From positions 1,302,001-1,366,000 of the forward strand of contig JANUWF010002024.1 in NCBI GenBank assembly GCA_026120185.1: a stretch of DNA of 64,000 nt, in the 5' to 3' direction. Below, in pieces: positions 20,990 through 33,335 of the stretch. The notes under the pieces are model-generated. The model was not told the DNA's origin. It was given only the letters and a program-made list of their open reading frames with translations, and ran no database searches. Made by a program: the position numbers and the translations under genes. The stretch's first letter is position 1, and every line of letters starts with the position of its first letter. Source of the stretch: Voacanga thouarsii (taxonomy: Eukaryota; Streptophyta; Magnoliopsida; Gentianales; Apocynaceae).

Positions 20990-21690
20990 ATGTATTTCTG
21001 TATTTTAGAAATTAATAAAATATTCAATTCATTAGTATTTGTTTGCTTACATATATGTGTATATTAAATGTCTAAGTATGTTAGTAAGTAATCTACGTGA
21101 TTGGGTCATACTTTCACAGTAAGATGTAGATTATTGACTACGAACACATAAGCGAAAATTTGTTCTTGTTCGATTGATAAAACTAGGCACTTTATCAAGA
21201 TTTAGATCATTACATTATAGTTTCTAATTAGGGATTGGTTTACCTTTAACCAGTGAATAGTCCACTCAAGCCAATAATGTAAGCGTATTTGGAATACATG
21301 GAATAGGATCACACGATAATAATCTTTATAAAAGTACTAAAATAAATAAAGATTGATTTATCGCTGCTACTATATGGACAAGTACCGTAAGACTTGAGTA
21401 TAAGTTAGTAATTTGGTAAAGCTAGACTTGTGTACTTTGATGTATGATGGGTGAGGTCTGAACGCAAGGTTAATAACCTTGTACGTTGGCTGTACAACTC
21501 TAGTTAATTAAGATAGACTTTCACAGTAGAGTATCTATGCTTCACTTAGTGAAGATATCACCCCATTGTGATTGTTTAGGATAATCTAAATAAACTAGGG
21601 CCCTGGGAAACGTGACTAAATATGTATGCTTTATGGGTAACTCTCTAAGATAAGTAGGTACATACTAGAATTATGGATTATCAGACTAGA
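20990..21690 (+). repeat. LTR1 of the copia array (5' third only)
   Basis: It aligns with the first 700 bp of LTR2 and LTR3: TGTATTTCTGTATTTTAG, CTACGTGATTGGGTCATA, GGGCCCTGGGAAACGTGAC and GGTACATACTAGAA. It stops at 21690, where the hAT-like segment begins; the rest of the LTR and the PBS are missing. Confidence 0.8.
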
Positions 21691-22795
21691 TTAGCATTAG
21701 CAAGTAGGCCGATTTGGCCCGCTGGGTCGATGTGTCGAGTCGGGTTGGGCCAGGCCCGCGAGTCGAACTAGCCACAGTATAGCAAGCAGGTCCTAGGGCC
21801 GATCCTGGGGTGCGGGCTGGCCCATCTAGGCCCGCCTTGAAGAGCATTCATTTTTTTTTTTTTTGCCCCTCAATGGTTAAGAAACTTTTTTTTTTTTAAC
21901 TTTTAGATCCCCAACGGCTATATTCTCCCCCTAACTCCCCAAAACTCTATAAATACCCCTCAATTTACCCCAAAACTCACCAAACACTTTTTAACTTTCT
22001 CCAACTCTCTCCAATTCTCTCCAACTCTCTTATTTTCATTCCTCTTTCTCTCATAATTCTCAAATCTCCTCATTTCCTCTACAAAAAGTGTTAGAATAGA
22101 ATTTATTTTTTTATATATTTTTTTCAATTCTTCAAACAAAGTCTTCATATTTTGACAGATTATTGAGTAATGAAATAGTGGATAGTTCAAGTTTTGAAGA
22201 AGACAAGAAGTAAAGCTCCACAAAGTGTTATTTCTTGACCATGAACGAGTTAGTATTTTTTAATCTTACATTCTTATTTTTTAGTTTTATTAGTTGCTTA
22301 TTTATTTTAGTTATTTGTTTAATTTTTAAATTAATTTACAAGTTATTTATAATTTTCAATTCTCTTATTTCATTATGTGATACCCTAATCCCACATGGGA
22401 TTGGGATGAAAAGCGTGTATGGTATATAAGGATGAGCCTAAGTACCCATTATCAACTCGGGATATCCATTTTGGCCCAGTGAGGACGGCGGCCAAGTAGT
22501 TGACCGTGGGTGCTGCTAGGCCCATAGTCGCGCTCCCAAGTCCGCGGGCACGGGGCGTGACACATTGTTTGTCAATACGTGATTTTATTTTTTTGAAATT
22601 TTATTTGAATTTTAATTGATTATCTTTATTTAGATATAATAGATCCAGATCAATATCATTACTTTTATCGAGTTAAGTGAAAAAAATTAAGAAAGAGAGA
22701 GGATAGGCCCGGGCTCGGCCCGCCTGGCTTGCGGGCCTAGGGGTCGGGCCGTGTCGAGCCCAGGATTTCTGGCCCAGGATTTTTGTAGTTTTTTT
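21691..22795. mobile_element. hAT-like non-autonomous segment, probable
   Basis: Both ends are unusually GC-rich for this window and carry GGCCCG/CGGGCC words (21700-21835 and 22705-22780), as in subterminal regions of many plant hAT elements. Inside, CAACGGCTATATTCTCCCC at 21912-21930, followed by CTATAAATACC at 21947-21957, resembles the promoter region of plant hAT transposases. A pyrimidine-rich leader follows; no transposase is present. I could not define terminal inverted repeats or an 8 bp TSD, so family and exact ends are uncertain. It replaces the 3' part of LTR1 and the PBS. Confidence 0.45.
22376..22562. mobile_element. TRIM-like solo LTR (187 bp)
   Basis: The block starts TGTGATACCC and ends GGGCGTGACA, with short inverted ends, and is flanked by CATTA (22371-22375) and CATTG (22563-22567), a 5 bp TSD with one mismatch. 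It is much more GC-rich than its surroundings and contains a GTATGGTATATAAGGATGAG stretch with a TATA-like word. Size and ends fit a terminal-repeat-in-miniature (TRIM) solo LTR; a SINE is less likely because there are no A/B boxes or tail. Confidence 0.6.
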
Positions 22796-23852
22796 ACGAA
22801 ATCAATCATACATGATCTTTATTTTTATGCATGGCCTTTATTTATTTCTATAAATAAATTGCATGAAAAAGGTAGTTGGAACCACCTAGGATTAAACAAG
22901 ATTATCTTTATATATGATGTTTAATCCTGCATTATTTGGTCACATAAGAATTAAAGAATTAGCATGTAAAAAGTTTATGTTTGGAAGCATGGCATTTATT
23001 TAATTTTGTGATCAAATGCACAAGTTTTTGAAAAATCTATTTTTCTCTAGATAAAACAATTAAGAAAAATATTTTAAAAAGGGAGCTTAGGAATTTAAAA
23101 TAAAATTCATGATATATTCTTTTAAAGGCTATTATCCTTGACATGGAGAATAATTTGAATTTAAGTATATTAAATTTACTTCCTATAAATGGTTTTAACT
23201 TGAATAGTGGAAATAAAAATTCATGATTTATTCTCTTAAAAGATATTATCCTTGACATAGAGAACAGTATTGAATTTTTGAATTTTTACTAAAATTAATG
23301 AAAACCAAATATTTTTTACAAAACATTTTTTCAAACACCCATTTTTCTCAAAAAGATTAGGTGGGAGAGGGGTTCCAATGGCCCCATGACTTCCATCATG
23401 GATTTCTATTAGAGATTATGATTATCATCATGTCATTCTGAGCATGACCCTCTATAGGATGGATTTCGAGGAGAATGTAAAACAAACGGAGGAATTATAA
23501 TTAAAGCCGTGGATATATATTGATATCAGCCAACCTACATTAGACATATTAACATTAGATTATTCGTAGGTAATGTGAGTAGTGGCTATCCTATCGATGG
23601 AACTATCTTCGAATCATTAACTATTAAGGAAGTTTAATTAGTGATAGTTATACACATAACTTAGAAAATTATTAACATTCTTACGAAGCTATGTCAATTT
23701 TTGTAAGAGCTGAATTTTTTCATATTTTTGGTAATGGTATTAATAGGTTAATCTTATCATGGAAATAATATGATATTTAAATGTGCATTTTTATATGTTT
23801 TTTCAAAACAAACTTTTTTTTCTAAATGAATTTTTTTTTCCAATCAACAAAA
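22796..23852 (+). other. Leader of copia internal region 1
   Basis: This 1 kb, non-coding, matches 28180-29249 in internal region 2 (shared words TTATTTGGTCACATAAGAATTAAAG, in parts, AAGATTAGGTGGGAGAGGGG and CCTATCGATGGAACTATCTT). The long leader is a feature of this copia family. Confidence 0.75.
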
Positions 23853-25303
23853 ATGTCTAGTTTCAGTCATTTGTCTATTATTCTCAAGAAGAATAAGTTA
23901 ATTGGACCTAATTACGTGGACTGGAAAAGGAATTTGAATAGAATACTCATTGCGGAAGAGTACAAGTACGTTTTAACCAGCCCCTATCTTGAAATTGGGG
24001 AAGATTCTATGGACCAGGATTGTGAGATTGAGAAGACATGGAAGAAAGTCAATAAGATGGCACGTTGTTGTATGTTGGCTTCTATGTTCAATATTCTTCA
24101 GTCTAAGCACGAGAACATGTCTACTGCATACGATATCGATATGTCATTGTGCACCATGTTTGCTGATAAGAGCCGGCCTGCAAGGCAGGAAGCTCTTAGA
24201 GCAATCATGAACACTAGGATGGCTGAGGAGGCATTGGTTCGTGAGTATATGCTCAAGGTGATTGCTCATTTCAAGAAGGCCAAGGTCCTAGGGGCAATGA
24301 TAGATCCTATGAGCAAAATTAACATGGTTATTGAGGCTTTGCCAGATTCATACACTTAGTTCAAGTTAAATTATAACATGAACAAGTTGAGTATGTCTTT
24401 GACTGAGTTAATAAAAGAACTCTAGGCTATTGAGAAAATCATGACGTCGGTGTCAAATGTATTGGTTACTTGTTTTGGTTCATCCTCTAGAATAAGGGCC
24501 TAACCTAAGAAGTTTAAAAAAAAGAAGGCCCAGAATAATTTAAAAGCCCAGCTTAAAGAATCTAAGCCCGATCTGTCCATCCCAAGGGTAAGTGTTTCAA
24601 GTGTGGCAAGAAGGGGCACTTTAAGAAAGATTGTTTTGATTTCTTGGTCAAGTTCTTCTCAGGTATTGCTTTTTATTTCGATTCTATTTTGATGATTGGA
24701 TCATACCATGCACTTAGATTGTTGATTCTGAAACCATTGACTATATTTGTAACTCCTTGCAGAGATTCAGCAAGATAAGGAAACTCAATATAGGAGAGCA
24801 TAGACTACGAGTAGAAAATGGAATACAAGTATAGGATGAAGCTACAGGGGACTTGGAACTTTTATTTGATTGTAATAGGATTTTAGTTTTAAAAGACATT
24901 TTATATGTTTCTAGTGTCAAATAGAATTTAATTTCAACTTGAAGATTAATTAATCAAGGATATTCTATTTCTTTTTATTATGATTTTTAATCAGTAAAGA
25001 TGGAAAAATTATTTGTTCTAGAAACATGTATGGCAATCACTGTTATATTAATCCTACAAGTCATCAAATAAATAATACTCAGATTGAATCAATAATAAGA
25101 AAAGAAAGACCACATCAAATAACTCTTATTTATGGCACTTAAGATTGTGATATATAAATCCTAATCGGATTCAAAGGTTAATCTAAAATAAGTCTTTGGA
25201 CTCATTGAAATTGGAGGAATGGCCTTAATGTGAATCGTGTCTTATGGGTAAAATGACCAAAAGGTCTTTTACTCAAAAGGTAAAAAGAGCCAAGGAAATA
25301 CTT
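23853..25303 (+). pseudogene. Ty1/copia gag-protease remnant, copy 1
   Basis: The likely start is the ATG at 23853 (AACAAAAATGTC context), because the related copy aligns from the same point. The frame is open for 169 codons with the Gag motif GPNYVDWKRNLN near the start, a UBN2-type capsid, and ends in TYT at a stop (24357-24359) where the family continues. After further breaks an intact CX2CX4HX4C knuckle, CFKCGKKGHFKKDC, lies at 24593-24634, then a badly decayed protease and pre-integrase region to 25300. At about 25303 the sequence jumps directly into LTR2, so integrase, RT and RNase H are deleted. Confidence 0.85.
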
Positions 25304-27713
25304 ATTAGAATGTATGTCTAAAATGAACTATGTATTTCTTATTTTAGAAATTAATGAAATGTTTCATTCATTAGTGGTTGTTTGTTTACATATATTTTCA
25401 CATTAACGTCTAAGTATATTATTAAGTAATCTATATGATTGGATCATATTTTCAAAGTAAAATGTAGATTATGGGCTATTAACATATAAGCAAAAAATTG
25501 TTCTTGATCGATTGGTAAAGCTAGGCACTTTATCAAGGTTTAGATTATTACATTATGATTTTTAAATGGGGAATGGTTAACCTTTAACTAGTGAATAGTC
25601 CTCTCATGCAAATAGCGTAAGTATATTCGGAATACGTAGAATTAGACCACGTGATAATAATCTTTATAAAAGTATTATAATAAATAAAGATTGGTTTATT
25701 GTTGCTACTGTATAAACGAGTACCCTAAGACTTGAGTATGAGTTGGTGGCCTACTAAAGCTGGATTTGTGCTTTTTTATGTATGATGGGTGAGGTCTTAT
25801 CATAATGTCAATAACCTTGTACGTTGGATATATGACTCTAGTTAATTAAGATAGATTTATACAATAGAGTTTCAATGCTTCATTACGTAAAGAAATCACT
25901 CCCTTGTGATTGTCCGGGATGATCTAAATAATTCAGGGCCCTGGGAAACGTGACTTAGTATGTATGCTTTTGGATAGCTCCTAGAAATAAGTTGGTACAT
26001 ACTAGAAGTCATAGATTATCATACTAGTTATTAAAAGATGGTAGATGTCATTGAGAAACGTGTTAGTGCATTTTTTCCTATCTCAATGTCGGGTATTACG
26101 TAGAGGAATATTTTTGTCATTACACCTGTAGGCTGAAGACATTGCACTCGCAATATTATTCTCGGGGTCAACATTTTCATATGGTGATAAATAGAATATT
26201 TAAAATAATAAAATACAACTATTTGTTAGTAGAGGTATTTTGGTCATTTAATAGTCAAGAATAATATGTCTTTTGGTCCCCAGAGTAGCTTAAGTAACCT
26301 TAGTAAATTTATTTACTATATGGGCTTATTGGGTGAATTTAATATTGGGAGAATTATTCTTGGAGTCTAAATAATTATTTTTTCAGGTTAGAATAATTAA
26401 TTTGGCTAATTTAATTAGTTTATTAATTAATTATATTGGGTAGTTTTATATTAGGCCCTAGTGGATTAATTAATTAATACGAAAGCTATTTAATTAGTCT
26501 TAGGCTAATTTAATTAGTTTATTAATTAATTATCTTAGAAATTTTATATTGGTCCAAGTGGATTAATTAATTAATAAGGGGCTCAGGATCTTCTAGTACA
26601 ATTTCTACAATACTCTCTAGTACATCACTAGAAACACAATGTGTGTCTACTAATTTAATAGATATTTACCCAATTTTTATTTAATTTTAGTAAATATCTA
26701 ATACACGATTTACTAATTTACAAAATTGGATAAATATTTATTAAATCAGTAGACACATGTGCGTCTCTAGTGGTGTACTAGAGAGTATTGCAGAAAAGTG
26801 TACTAGAAGATCTGGAGCCTTAATAAGGGGTTATTTAATTAATCTTGGGCTAATTAAGAAAAACCCTAGCTCACTAGGGTTGCAAGTGATGGCTTTTTTG
26901 TTATTTTGGAAATAAAGGATAGCCATCATGAGTAAAAGAGGAAATAAAGGAAAACAATGGAAAAAAGAGAAAAAAAGGGGAACGAAAGGCTTTTGGAAAG
27001 CTTTATTTTTAATGTTGGAGTTTTTGGTTTGTGATTGATACATGAATTAGATTTCACGATTTGGTGACCAAAGAAAAAAAAAAAAAAGAAACAAGAACAA
27101 GATAAAGTAGGAATGCGATATATTTTTGTTTGGTTTTGTCCAATTGATACGTGAATTAGTTCACGTTTTTGGACACATAGGAAATATAAATATATATAGC
27201 TTTTCGGTTGTTTTTTGGAAAAAAATGAGATGCCACCGTTTTTCTTCCTTTTGGCTATTTTTCTTTGTTTTCTTCCTTAGTTTTAGCTCTTCGAAGAATT
27301 CTTCCAATATTTTTATTCTTTCACCTAGTATTCTACTTTCACCGTTGTACAAAGTTTTTTGAGAAATACTTTGAAAGATTGAAACTAAGGAAGGTTTGAA
27401 ATACTACTCTCAAAAACCTAGTATTCTACTTTCACCAATATAATATCAATCGCCTATAGGAGGTTTGAAAATACTTTGAAAGATTGAAAGTTAGTAATTT
27501 TTGGTGCGTGTGTTTGATGTGAAAGAGTCAATGCTTGGCTAGAATTTCTACGAAACAAGTAGTCGTGACAAACGAAAGCATTCTGTCAAACCCAATTCCT
27601 CTAGTTATTCAATCTAAGTGGCGTAAAAGTAAGTATTCCTAAACTTTGGATTGAAAAAAATTTTAAATTTGCTTTCTTCCACTGCGTCTTTTTTATTTTT
27701 TCGTGGTCCTTCA
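25304..27713 (+). repeat. LTR2 (shared middle LTR) of the copia array
   Basis: It begins TTAGAATGTATGTCTAAAATG (altered from TGTTGGAATG, with TATTAG in place of TGTTGG) and ends GGTCCTTCA at 27713, two bases before the PBS. Internal landmarks match LTR1 and LTR3. It contains the MULE-type MITE at 26580-26819. It also has a short duplication in its 3' part: CTAGTATTCTACTTTCACC at 27326 and 27419, and AATACTTTGAAAGATTGAAA at 27365 and 27470. It serves as 3' LTR of one copy and 5' LTR of the next. Confidence 0.82.
26580..26819. mobile_element. MULE-type MITE, 240 bp, 9 bp TSD
   Basis: The left end GGCTCAGGATCTTCTAGTAC and the reverse complement of the right end, GGCTCCAGATCTTCTAGTAC, form a long near-perfect terminal inverted repeat. 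The similarity continues inwards (ATACTCTCTAGTACA and TCACTAGA against their complements), so most of the element can fold back. TTAATAAGG stands on both sides (26571-26579 and 26820-26828); a 9 bp TSD is the mark of Mutator-like elements. It has no coding capacity. Confidence 0.85.
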
Positions 27714-27715
27714 AG

Positions 27716-27727
27716 TGGTATCAAAGC
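27716..27727 (+). other. Primer-binding site of copia internal region 2
   Basis: TGGTATCAAAGC follows the LTR2 end by two bases and differs at one base from the initiator tRNA-Met PBS TGGTATCAGAGC. Confidence 0.85.
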
Positions 27728-29249
27728 TAAGGTTATAATCTAGGAGCATACTTAGGGTTAATAATTGGAAATGTGGTTCCTTTGCTAATTAAAAAAAAAA
27801 AAATCAATCTTTGTGATTTAATAGATCTCACATGGTTTTTGGTATAGGTAAATTTTGTATATGTCTCATGTGTGAAGACATAGGTACTTGTATTTATTGT
27901 TATTCGTTTTCCATAGAATTCGTGTATGCCTTGTTTTAAAAGGTATAGGCGATTGATATTGTATTTAAATTCATCTACAGGAATTTTTATAGCAATATTG
28001 GTGCCTAAGCAACATCAAGATTCCATGAAAAAAAAAAGGAGAAAAGGTTGATGGCTTTTTGGAGCATGTAAGGAGTAGTTTTTCTTGGGCTGTTCGATCA
28101 CGGTTCATGCTGTTCAAGCTTCCAATGTTTTCCATTTAATTTTCCTTGTAATTTTTCCTTTTCTTTTGGGTCTCATATTACACGCGGTTATTTTTTCTTG
28201 CAATGGTTTATATTTGGTGTTAAATAATTTTGCAAGAAAAATGGACAGTAAAGGAGGAACCACTCTAGGATTAAATAAGATCATTTTAATTTTATTATTA
28301 TGATGTTTAATTTATTATTTGGTCATATAAGAATTAAAGGATAGAAATAGCATGTAAAAAGTTTATTTTTGGAGGCATGTCTATTTTATTTAATTTTGCG
28401 ATCCAGTGCACAAAGGTTTTTGAGAAATTAATTTTTTCTCTAGATGAAACAATTAAGGAAAACATTTTAAATAGAACTAAGGAATTTAAAATAAAACTCA
28501 TGGTTTATTCTCCTAAAGGGCATTATCTTTGACATGGAGAATTTTTGAATTTAAGTATTTTAAATTTAGTTCCCCGAAAATGGTTTTAACTTAAGTAGTG
28601 AAAAAAAATTTATAGTTCATTCCCTCAAAGAGTTTTATCCTTAATATAGAGAATAATGGTTGAATTTTTGGATTTCACTAAATTTAATGAAAACCAAATA
28701 TTTTTTAAGGAAACGTTTTTCCTAAAAACCTATTTTTCTCAAAAGATTAAGTGGGAGAAGGGTTTTAATGGCCTCAAGACTTTCATCACAGATTCTAGTT
28801 AGAGATTGTGGTTATTCTCGTGTCATTCTAAGCATGAACCCCTATAGGATGGATTTCTACAATAATCTAGATATAAAGGAGAAATTATAATTAATGCTTA
28901 GGATATGTGTTAGTATCGGCCAACCTATCATTGGAGGTATTAACACTAGATTATCTATAGGTGGTGAGAGTAGTGGCCTTCCTATCGATGGAACTATCTT
29001 TGGATCATTATCTATTAAGAAAGTTTAATTTGTGATGATTATATAGTTAACTTAGAAAATTGTTAACCTTTCTATGAAGCTCTGTTAATTTTTCTAAGAG
29101 CCAAAATTTTCATATTTTTTATAATAGTTTTTAATAGGTTAACAATATCATGAATATAATATGATGTTTCAAATATGCATTTCTTATATGTTATTCAAAA
29201 ATAAATATTTTTTTGAATTAAGTTTTTATTTTTTTTTCAATCAACAGAA
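27728..29249 (+). other. Leader of copia internal region 2
   Basis: Non-coding 1.5 kb between PBS and gag. Its second half matches 22796-23852; the first half has no counterpart in region 1, where the hAT-like segment lies instead. Confidence 0.75.
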
Positions 29250-30689
29250 ATTTCTAGTTTTAGTCCTTTGTCCATTACTCTTAAGGAGAATAAGCTTACT
29301 GGACCTAACTATGTGGACTGAAAAAAGGAATCTAAATATAGTACTCACTGTAGAAAAGTACAAGTATATTTTGACTGACCCCTGTTCTGAAATTGGGGAA
29401 GATTCCACGAACTAAGATCGTGAGGCAGAGAAGGCATGAAGGAAAGCTGATAAGATGACTAGATGCTATATGTTGGCTTCCATATCTAATGTTCTTCAGT
29501 CTAAGCACGAGAACAATCCTACTGCTTATGATATTAATGTATCATTGTACACCATGTTTGCTGACAAGAGCTGGCCCACAAGGCAGGAAGCTCTAAGGGC
29601 AATCATGAATACTAAGTTGACTTAGAGGGCATCGGTTCGTGAGCATATGCACAAGATGATTGCTCATTTCGAGAAGGCCGAGGTCCTAGGGGCAACAATT
29701 GATTTTGAGAGCCAAATTAACATGGTTCTTGAGTTATTGCCAAATTCATATTCTTAGTTCAAGTTAAACTATAATATAAATAAGTTAAGTATGTCTTTGA
29801 CCGAGTTAATGAAAGAAATCCTGGCTACTAAGAAAATCATGAAGCTCTGTCAAAGGTTTTGGTTACTCGTTCTAGTTCATCTTTTAGAATTAAGGCCCAA
29901 CCTAAGAAGCTTAGGAAGAAGAAGGCCCAGAACAGTGCAGGGACCCAGCCTAAGGGGTCTAAGCCCAGTCCATCCAAGCTCAACACCAAGTCTAAGGGTA
30001 AATGTTTCAAGTGTGGCAAGAAGGGCACTTTAAGAGAGATTATTAGGACTTTTTGGCTAAATCCTCTTCAGGTATTGCTCTTTACTTAGAGTTTATTTTG
30101 ATGGTTGGATCATCATCCACTTGGATTGTTGATTTTGGAGCTACAGACCATATCTATAACTTCTTTTAGGAGTTCAACAAGATAAGGAGACTCAGTAGAG
30201 AAGAGCATAGACTTAAAGTGGGTAATAAGCACAAGTGTGGTAGGAGACTTGGAACTTTTATTTGATTGTAATAGTATTTTAGTTCTAAAAGATATTTTAT
30301 TTGTTTCTAGTTTTAAACAAAATTTGATTTTAGTTTCAAGGTTGATTGATTATGGATATTTTGTTTCTTTCTATTCTGGTATTTCAATCAGTAGAAATGA
30401 AAATATTATTTGTTCTGGAAACATATATTGTAATACCCCGCCCAAAATCACCTTTGACCTATAGGGAAAAAGTCATGCATTGCATAGCATTTTGCATTTT
30501 ATGTGTTATCTTAAAATTATCCTTGCATGGGTGCATGTGATCTTCAAGGTTGCACTTGCATTTGATTTATTTGTTGGGAAAATAATTATGTTGTGGCATT
30601 AAATGAAAATTTATTTTAAGTGAAGTTTAGTAGAGGAGATAGAGGGATGAGAACTAGGGTGAAAAGAATTTCCTAGAGAAATATTACCA

Positions 30690-30760
30690 TTGGAGCTGAG
30701 TTGGAATAGCGGTTAGATTTGGTGAATATCCTATGGTGACCCGAGTTCGAATCTTACCTC
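30690..30760 (+). other. tRNA-like A-box and B-box pair inside the LTR
   Basis: AGCTGAGTTGG at 30694-30704 resembles an RNA polymerase III A box, and GAGTTCGAATC at 30743-30753 matches the B-box core GTTCGANTC, at about tRNA spacing. The stretch may be the head of an old SINE or a tRNA-like part of the LTR. No cloverleaf could be confirmed and no SINE tail was found. Confidence 0.35.
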
Positions 30761-33185
30761 TTGCGAATCTTAGTTTTCCTTTTTGAATTCTTTTCCCTAG
30801 ATTTCCTTATGCTTGGCCGAAAATCCTAGCTTTCCTTTTTAAATTTTCAGCGCCATCTTCTTAGGAATAAGTCTCCATAATTATCTCCTAAAATTCAAGA
30901 ACTTTTGATAAGGATAAAGATTGATTTTATTTTCAGCTTTTATCTTTTTTGAATTTCAAAAATTTCAGCTAGAGTAATTAAATTCCAGCTCGATTTTAAT
31001 TTATCAGATTTTATAATGGATAGATGGAATTAAATTGTTATTTTTCTAGTTAAATATCTTGGTGATTTGATCAAGGAACCTTAGCTGAAAAATCTAGAAA
31101 TTTCTCCAGCTTAGTGCTGCCACCTTTGGAGGAGTTCTAGCTCAACTCAAACTCTTCCAATACTAGGAAATCTTATCCCAAATTCTTTAGCAAATCAGAT
31201 TTTATTTCAATCCTAAACCAACTAAGTTTTACTCTTTCTTTTCCTGCAGAATTTCGGCAGCCTTGTGCATGCCCAAGCTGCACGAAAAATCCTGCACTCC
31301 TAAGTGCAATTAAACTCTTCAAACCCTAGCTCAAATCACCTAGAACACCTTCCACTAATTCAGATCACCTTAGCTTCACAAATTAGATTTTTATCCACCT
31401 AAAGTTCCAAAATTTTCGACCAGCTTTACACCAAAATTTTCGGCCAGCTTTGTACAAGAATTTCGGCCAGCTTTACTGTGTAATGCACGAAAATTCTGCA
31501 CTCCAAACCCTACTAAAACTCCTTATTAAATTGGCTAATTTCAACGCCTAAAGAACTCATTATTTCCTCTCTGAATTGCGGACAGAATAGCAGCCAAAAA
31601 CAGTCTAGAAAATCCTCTCTTTTACTCACAGATTTCGCGCAGAATTTCTGATTAGCAAAGTTGCGTAAACTCCTTATTTTGGCCAAAAACCTGAACACGC
31701 TCAGCCTTAGTCTTGAGCACTATTTTGGCCAAAATAGGAGGACAATTCCAGACCAATTTTCTCCTTTTAACCCCTCTGAAATTCAGCCAGCAATAAGAGG
31801 ACAGCAAGCTGCAATTTTCGCCATTGTTGCCAAAGAAACCTAGAGCCATTAGAAGTTGTTCTTGACATCACCATCTAACCTTAAATTAAACTTCTCTAAC
31901 CCTAAATCACAGTAGCTAACCACTCATTCCTTACTACACGAAAATTCCAGCAAAAACTCTTCTGCAATTTTTGAAAATCACAAAAGCAATCCCTAGCCAA
32001 AACCGATCACACCCTAAGGTAAGCAAAAACCATATTAAATTCTTGATTCCTTTCTTCCATTAATACTTCTCTTTTTCTTCCCTTGAATCACGCCACTTAG
32101 AGGCTGATTTCATCCTCTTTATCCACTTTCAATCAAAAGGAGGTAAAGAAGACAGCTTTTCTTTTCTTGTCAAGCAACTCGGGACGATCACCATAGGAGC
32201 ATTGAGATCTTGTTAATCCGGTTATTGCAAGGTAAGGGAATTCTTACCCTTGATATCGAAATTAAGATTTAATGAGAATGATGAGGTCTATGGAAGTATG
32301 ATAGCATGATGTATGTGCTTAGTTGGGGTAGATACATATTTTGAGTCGAGTAATTAATGAAGCATATTCGATGGATAGCCATACTATGTTTTACTGTAAT
32401 AATGATGGATGTGAATTATGATGGTCAAGTCAAGACCTTTTGATATATTATTCATACGCTCGATGGATATGTGATCAAAGTGTATGTACTTTGAGGATTA
32501 GATGATTTACTTGAAGTTAGGCAATGGATCATGATTTGTTATGGGAATAAATGAGTTTAATGCATGCTTGAGTTGATTGAGACCCTGATCATGATATTAT
32601 GTGATTCTAGATCAGGAGGGTATTTGAAGGAAGCGAGCTATGATTTTATCTTGTTTATCTGAGGCATATCAAGTAAGTCCTTGCATAAACCCTTTTGTTA
32701 AATGATTGTGATGGCAAGTCGTTTGTTGTGAAGCTTTGTAAAGCTATTGTTGTACTATGATTATTTGGTTGTAAACGTAGATGTTTATGCTCTACATGGT
32801 TTGTTAAATCAATGATTTTCTCAAGAACTGTTCTTTCTCTCAAATATTTTAGTAAACTCTTTTTCCAAGAAACCAAAGTTTTACAAAGCCAAAGTATGGA
32901 CTTATTATTGTGAATCTGGAATTGACGGATATGTTCGTTGAGTACTCAATAAGGGTAGGCTAACAATATTAGTCTTGGAGGGCGTGAGTGAGTCTTCTAG
33001 CAGGCGGCCACCTCCAGAAGATGAGCTCCGCTTGAAAAGGCGACAGTATTGGTTGGTCAGGCCGGTCTGAGCTAGCATTTGTACCTAGTAAGGTATTGTT
33101 TATTTTCCTGACATGGACACCCGGATGGTTTTGTTGGGTGTAGAGATGGAGGAGTATCTCACCCGATGGGCTGTACACTCACCTT

Positions 33186-33335
33186 GATCAGAACGCCCAA
33201 AATGTGGTAATCTAATCCTGTCTTGGTACACAAAGTGTGGTGCCTTGACCGTTTCCTGTCTTGGTGCACAAAGTGTGGCACCTAGACCGTTTTCTTATCA
33301 TGGAGCCCAAAGTGTGGTGACATGACTGTTTGTTC
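33186..33335 (+). repeat. 38 bp tandem repeat in the large solo LTR
   Basis: Three clear units (33219-33256, 33257-33295, 33296-33335) share TCTTGGTGCACAAAGTGTGG or a close form, then a TGACCGTTT-type end. A weaker fourth unit precedes them from 33186 (CCCAAAATGTGG). Confidence 0.82.

Noticed and set aside
22235..22429. Hydrophobic 64-codon open frame resembling a membrane protein
   Set aside because: Composition follows from T-rich DNA, and the frame runs into the TRIM-like insertion; no family recognised.
23037..23258. Minus-strand open frame with a repeated MSRII motif
   Set aside because: It lies in the copia leader; the repetition comes from a short leader repeat (the words ATTCATGA and CTTGACAT) and has no protein similarity.
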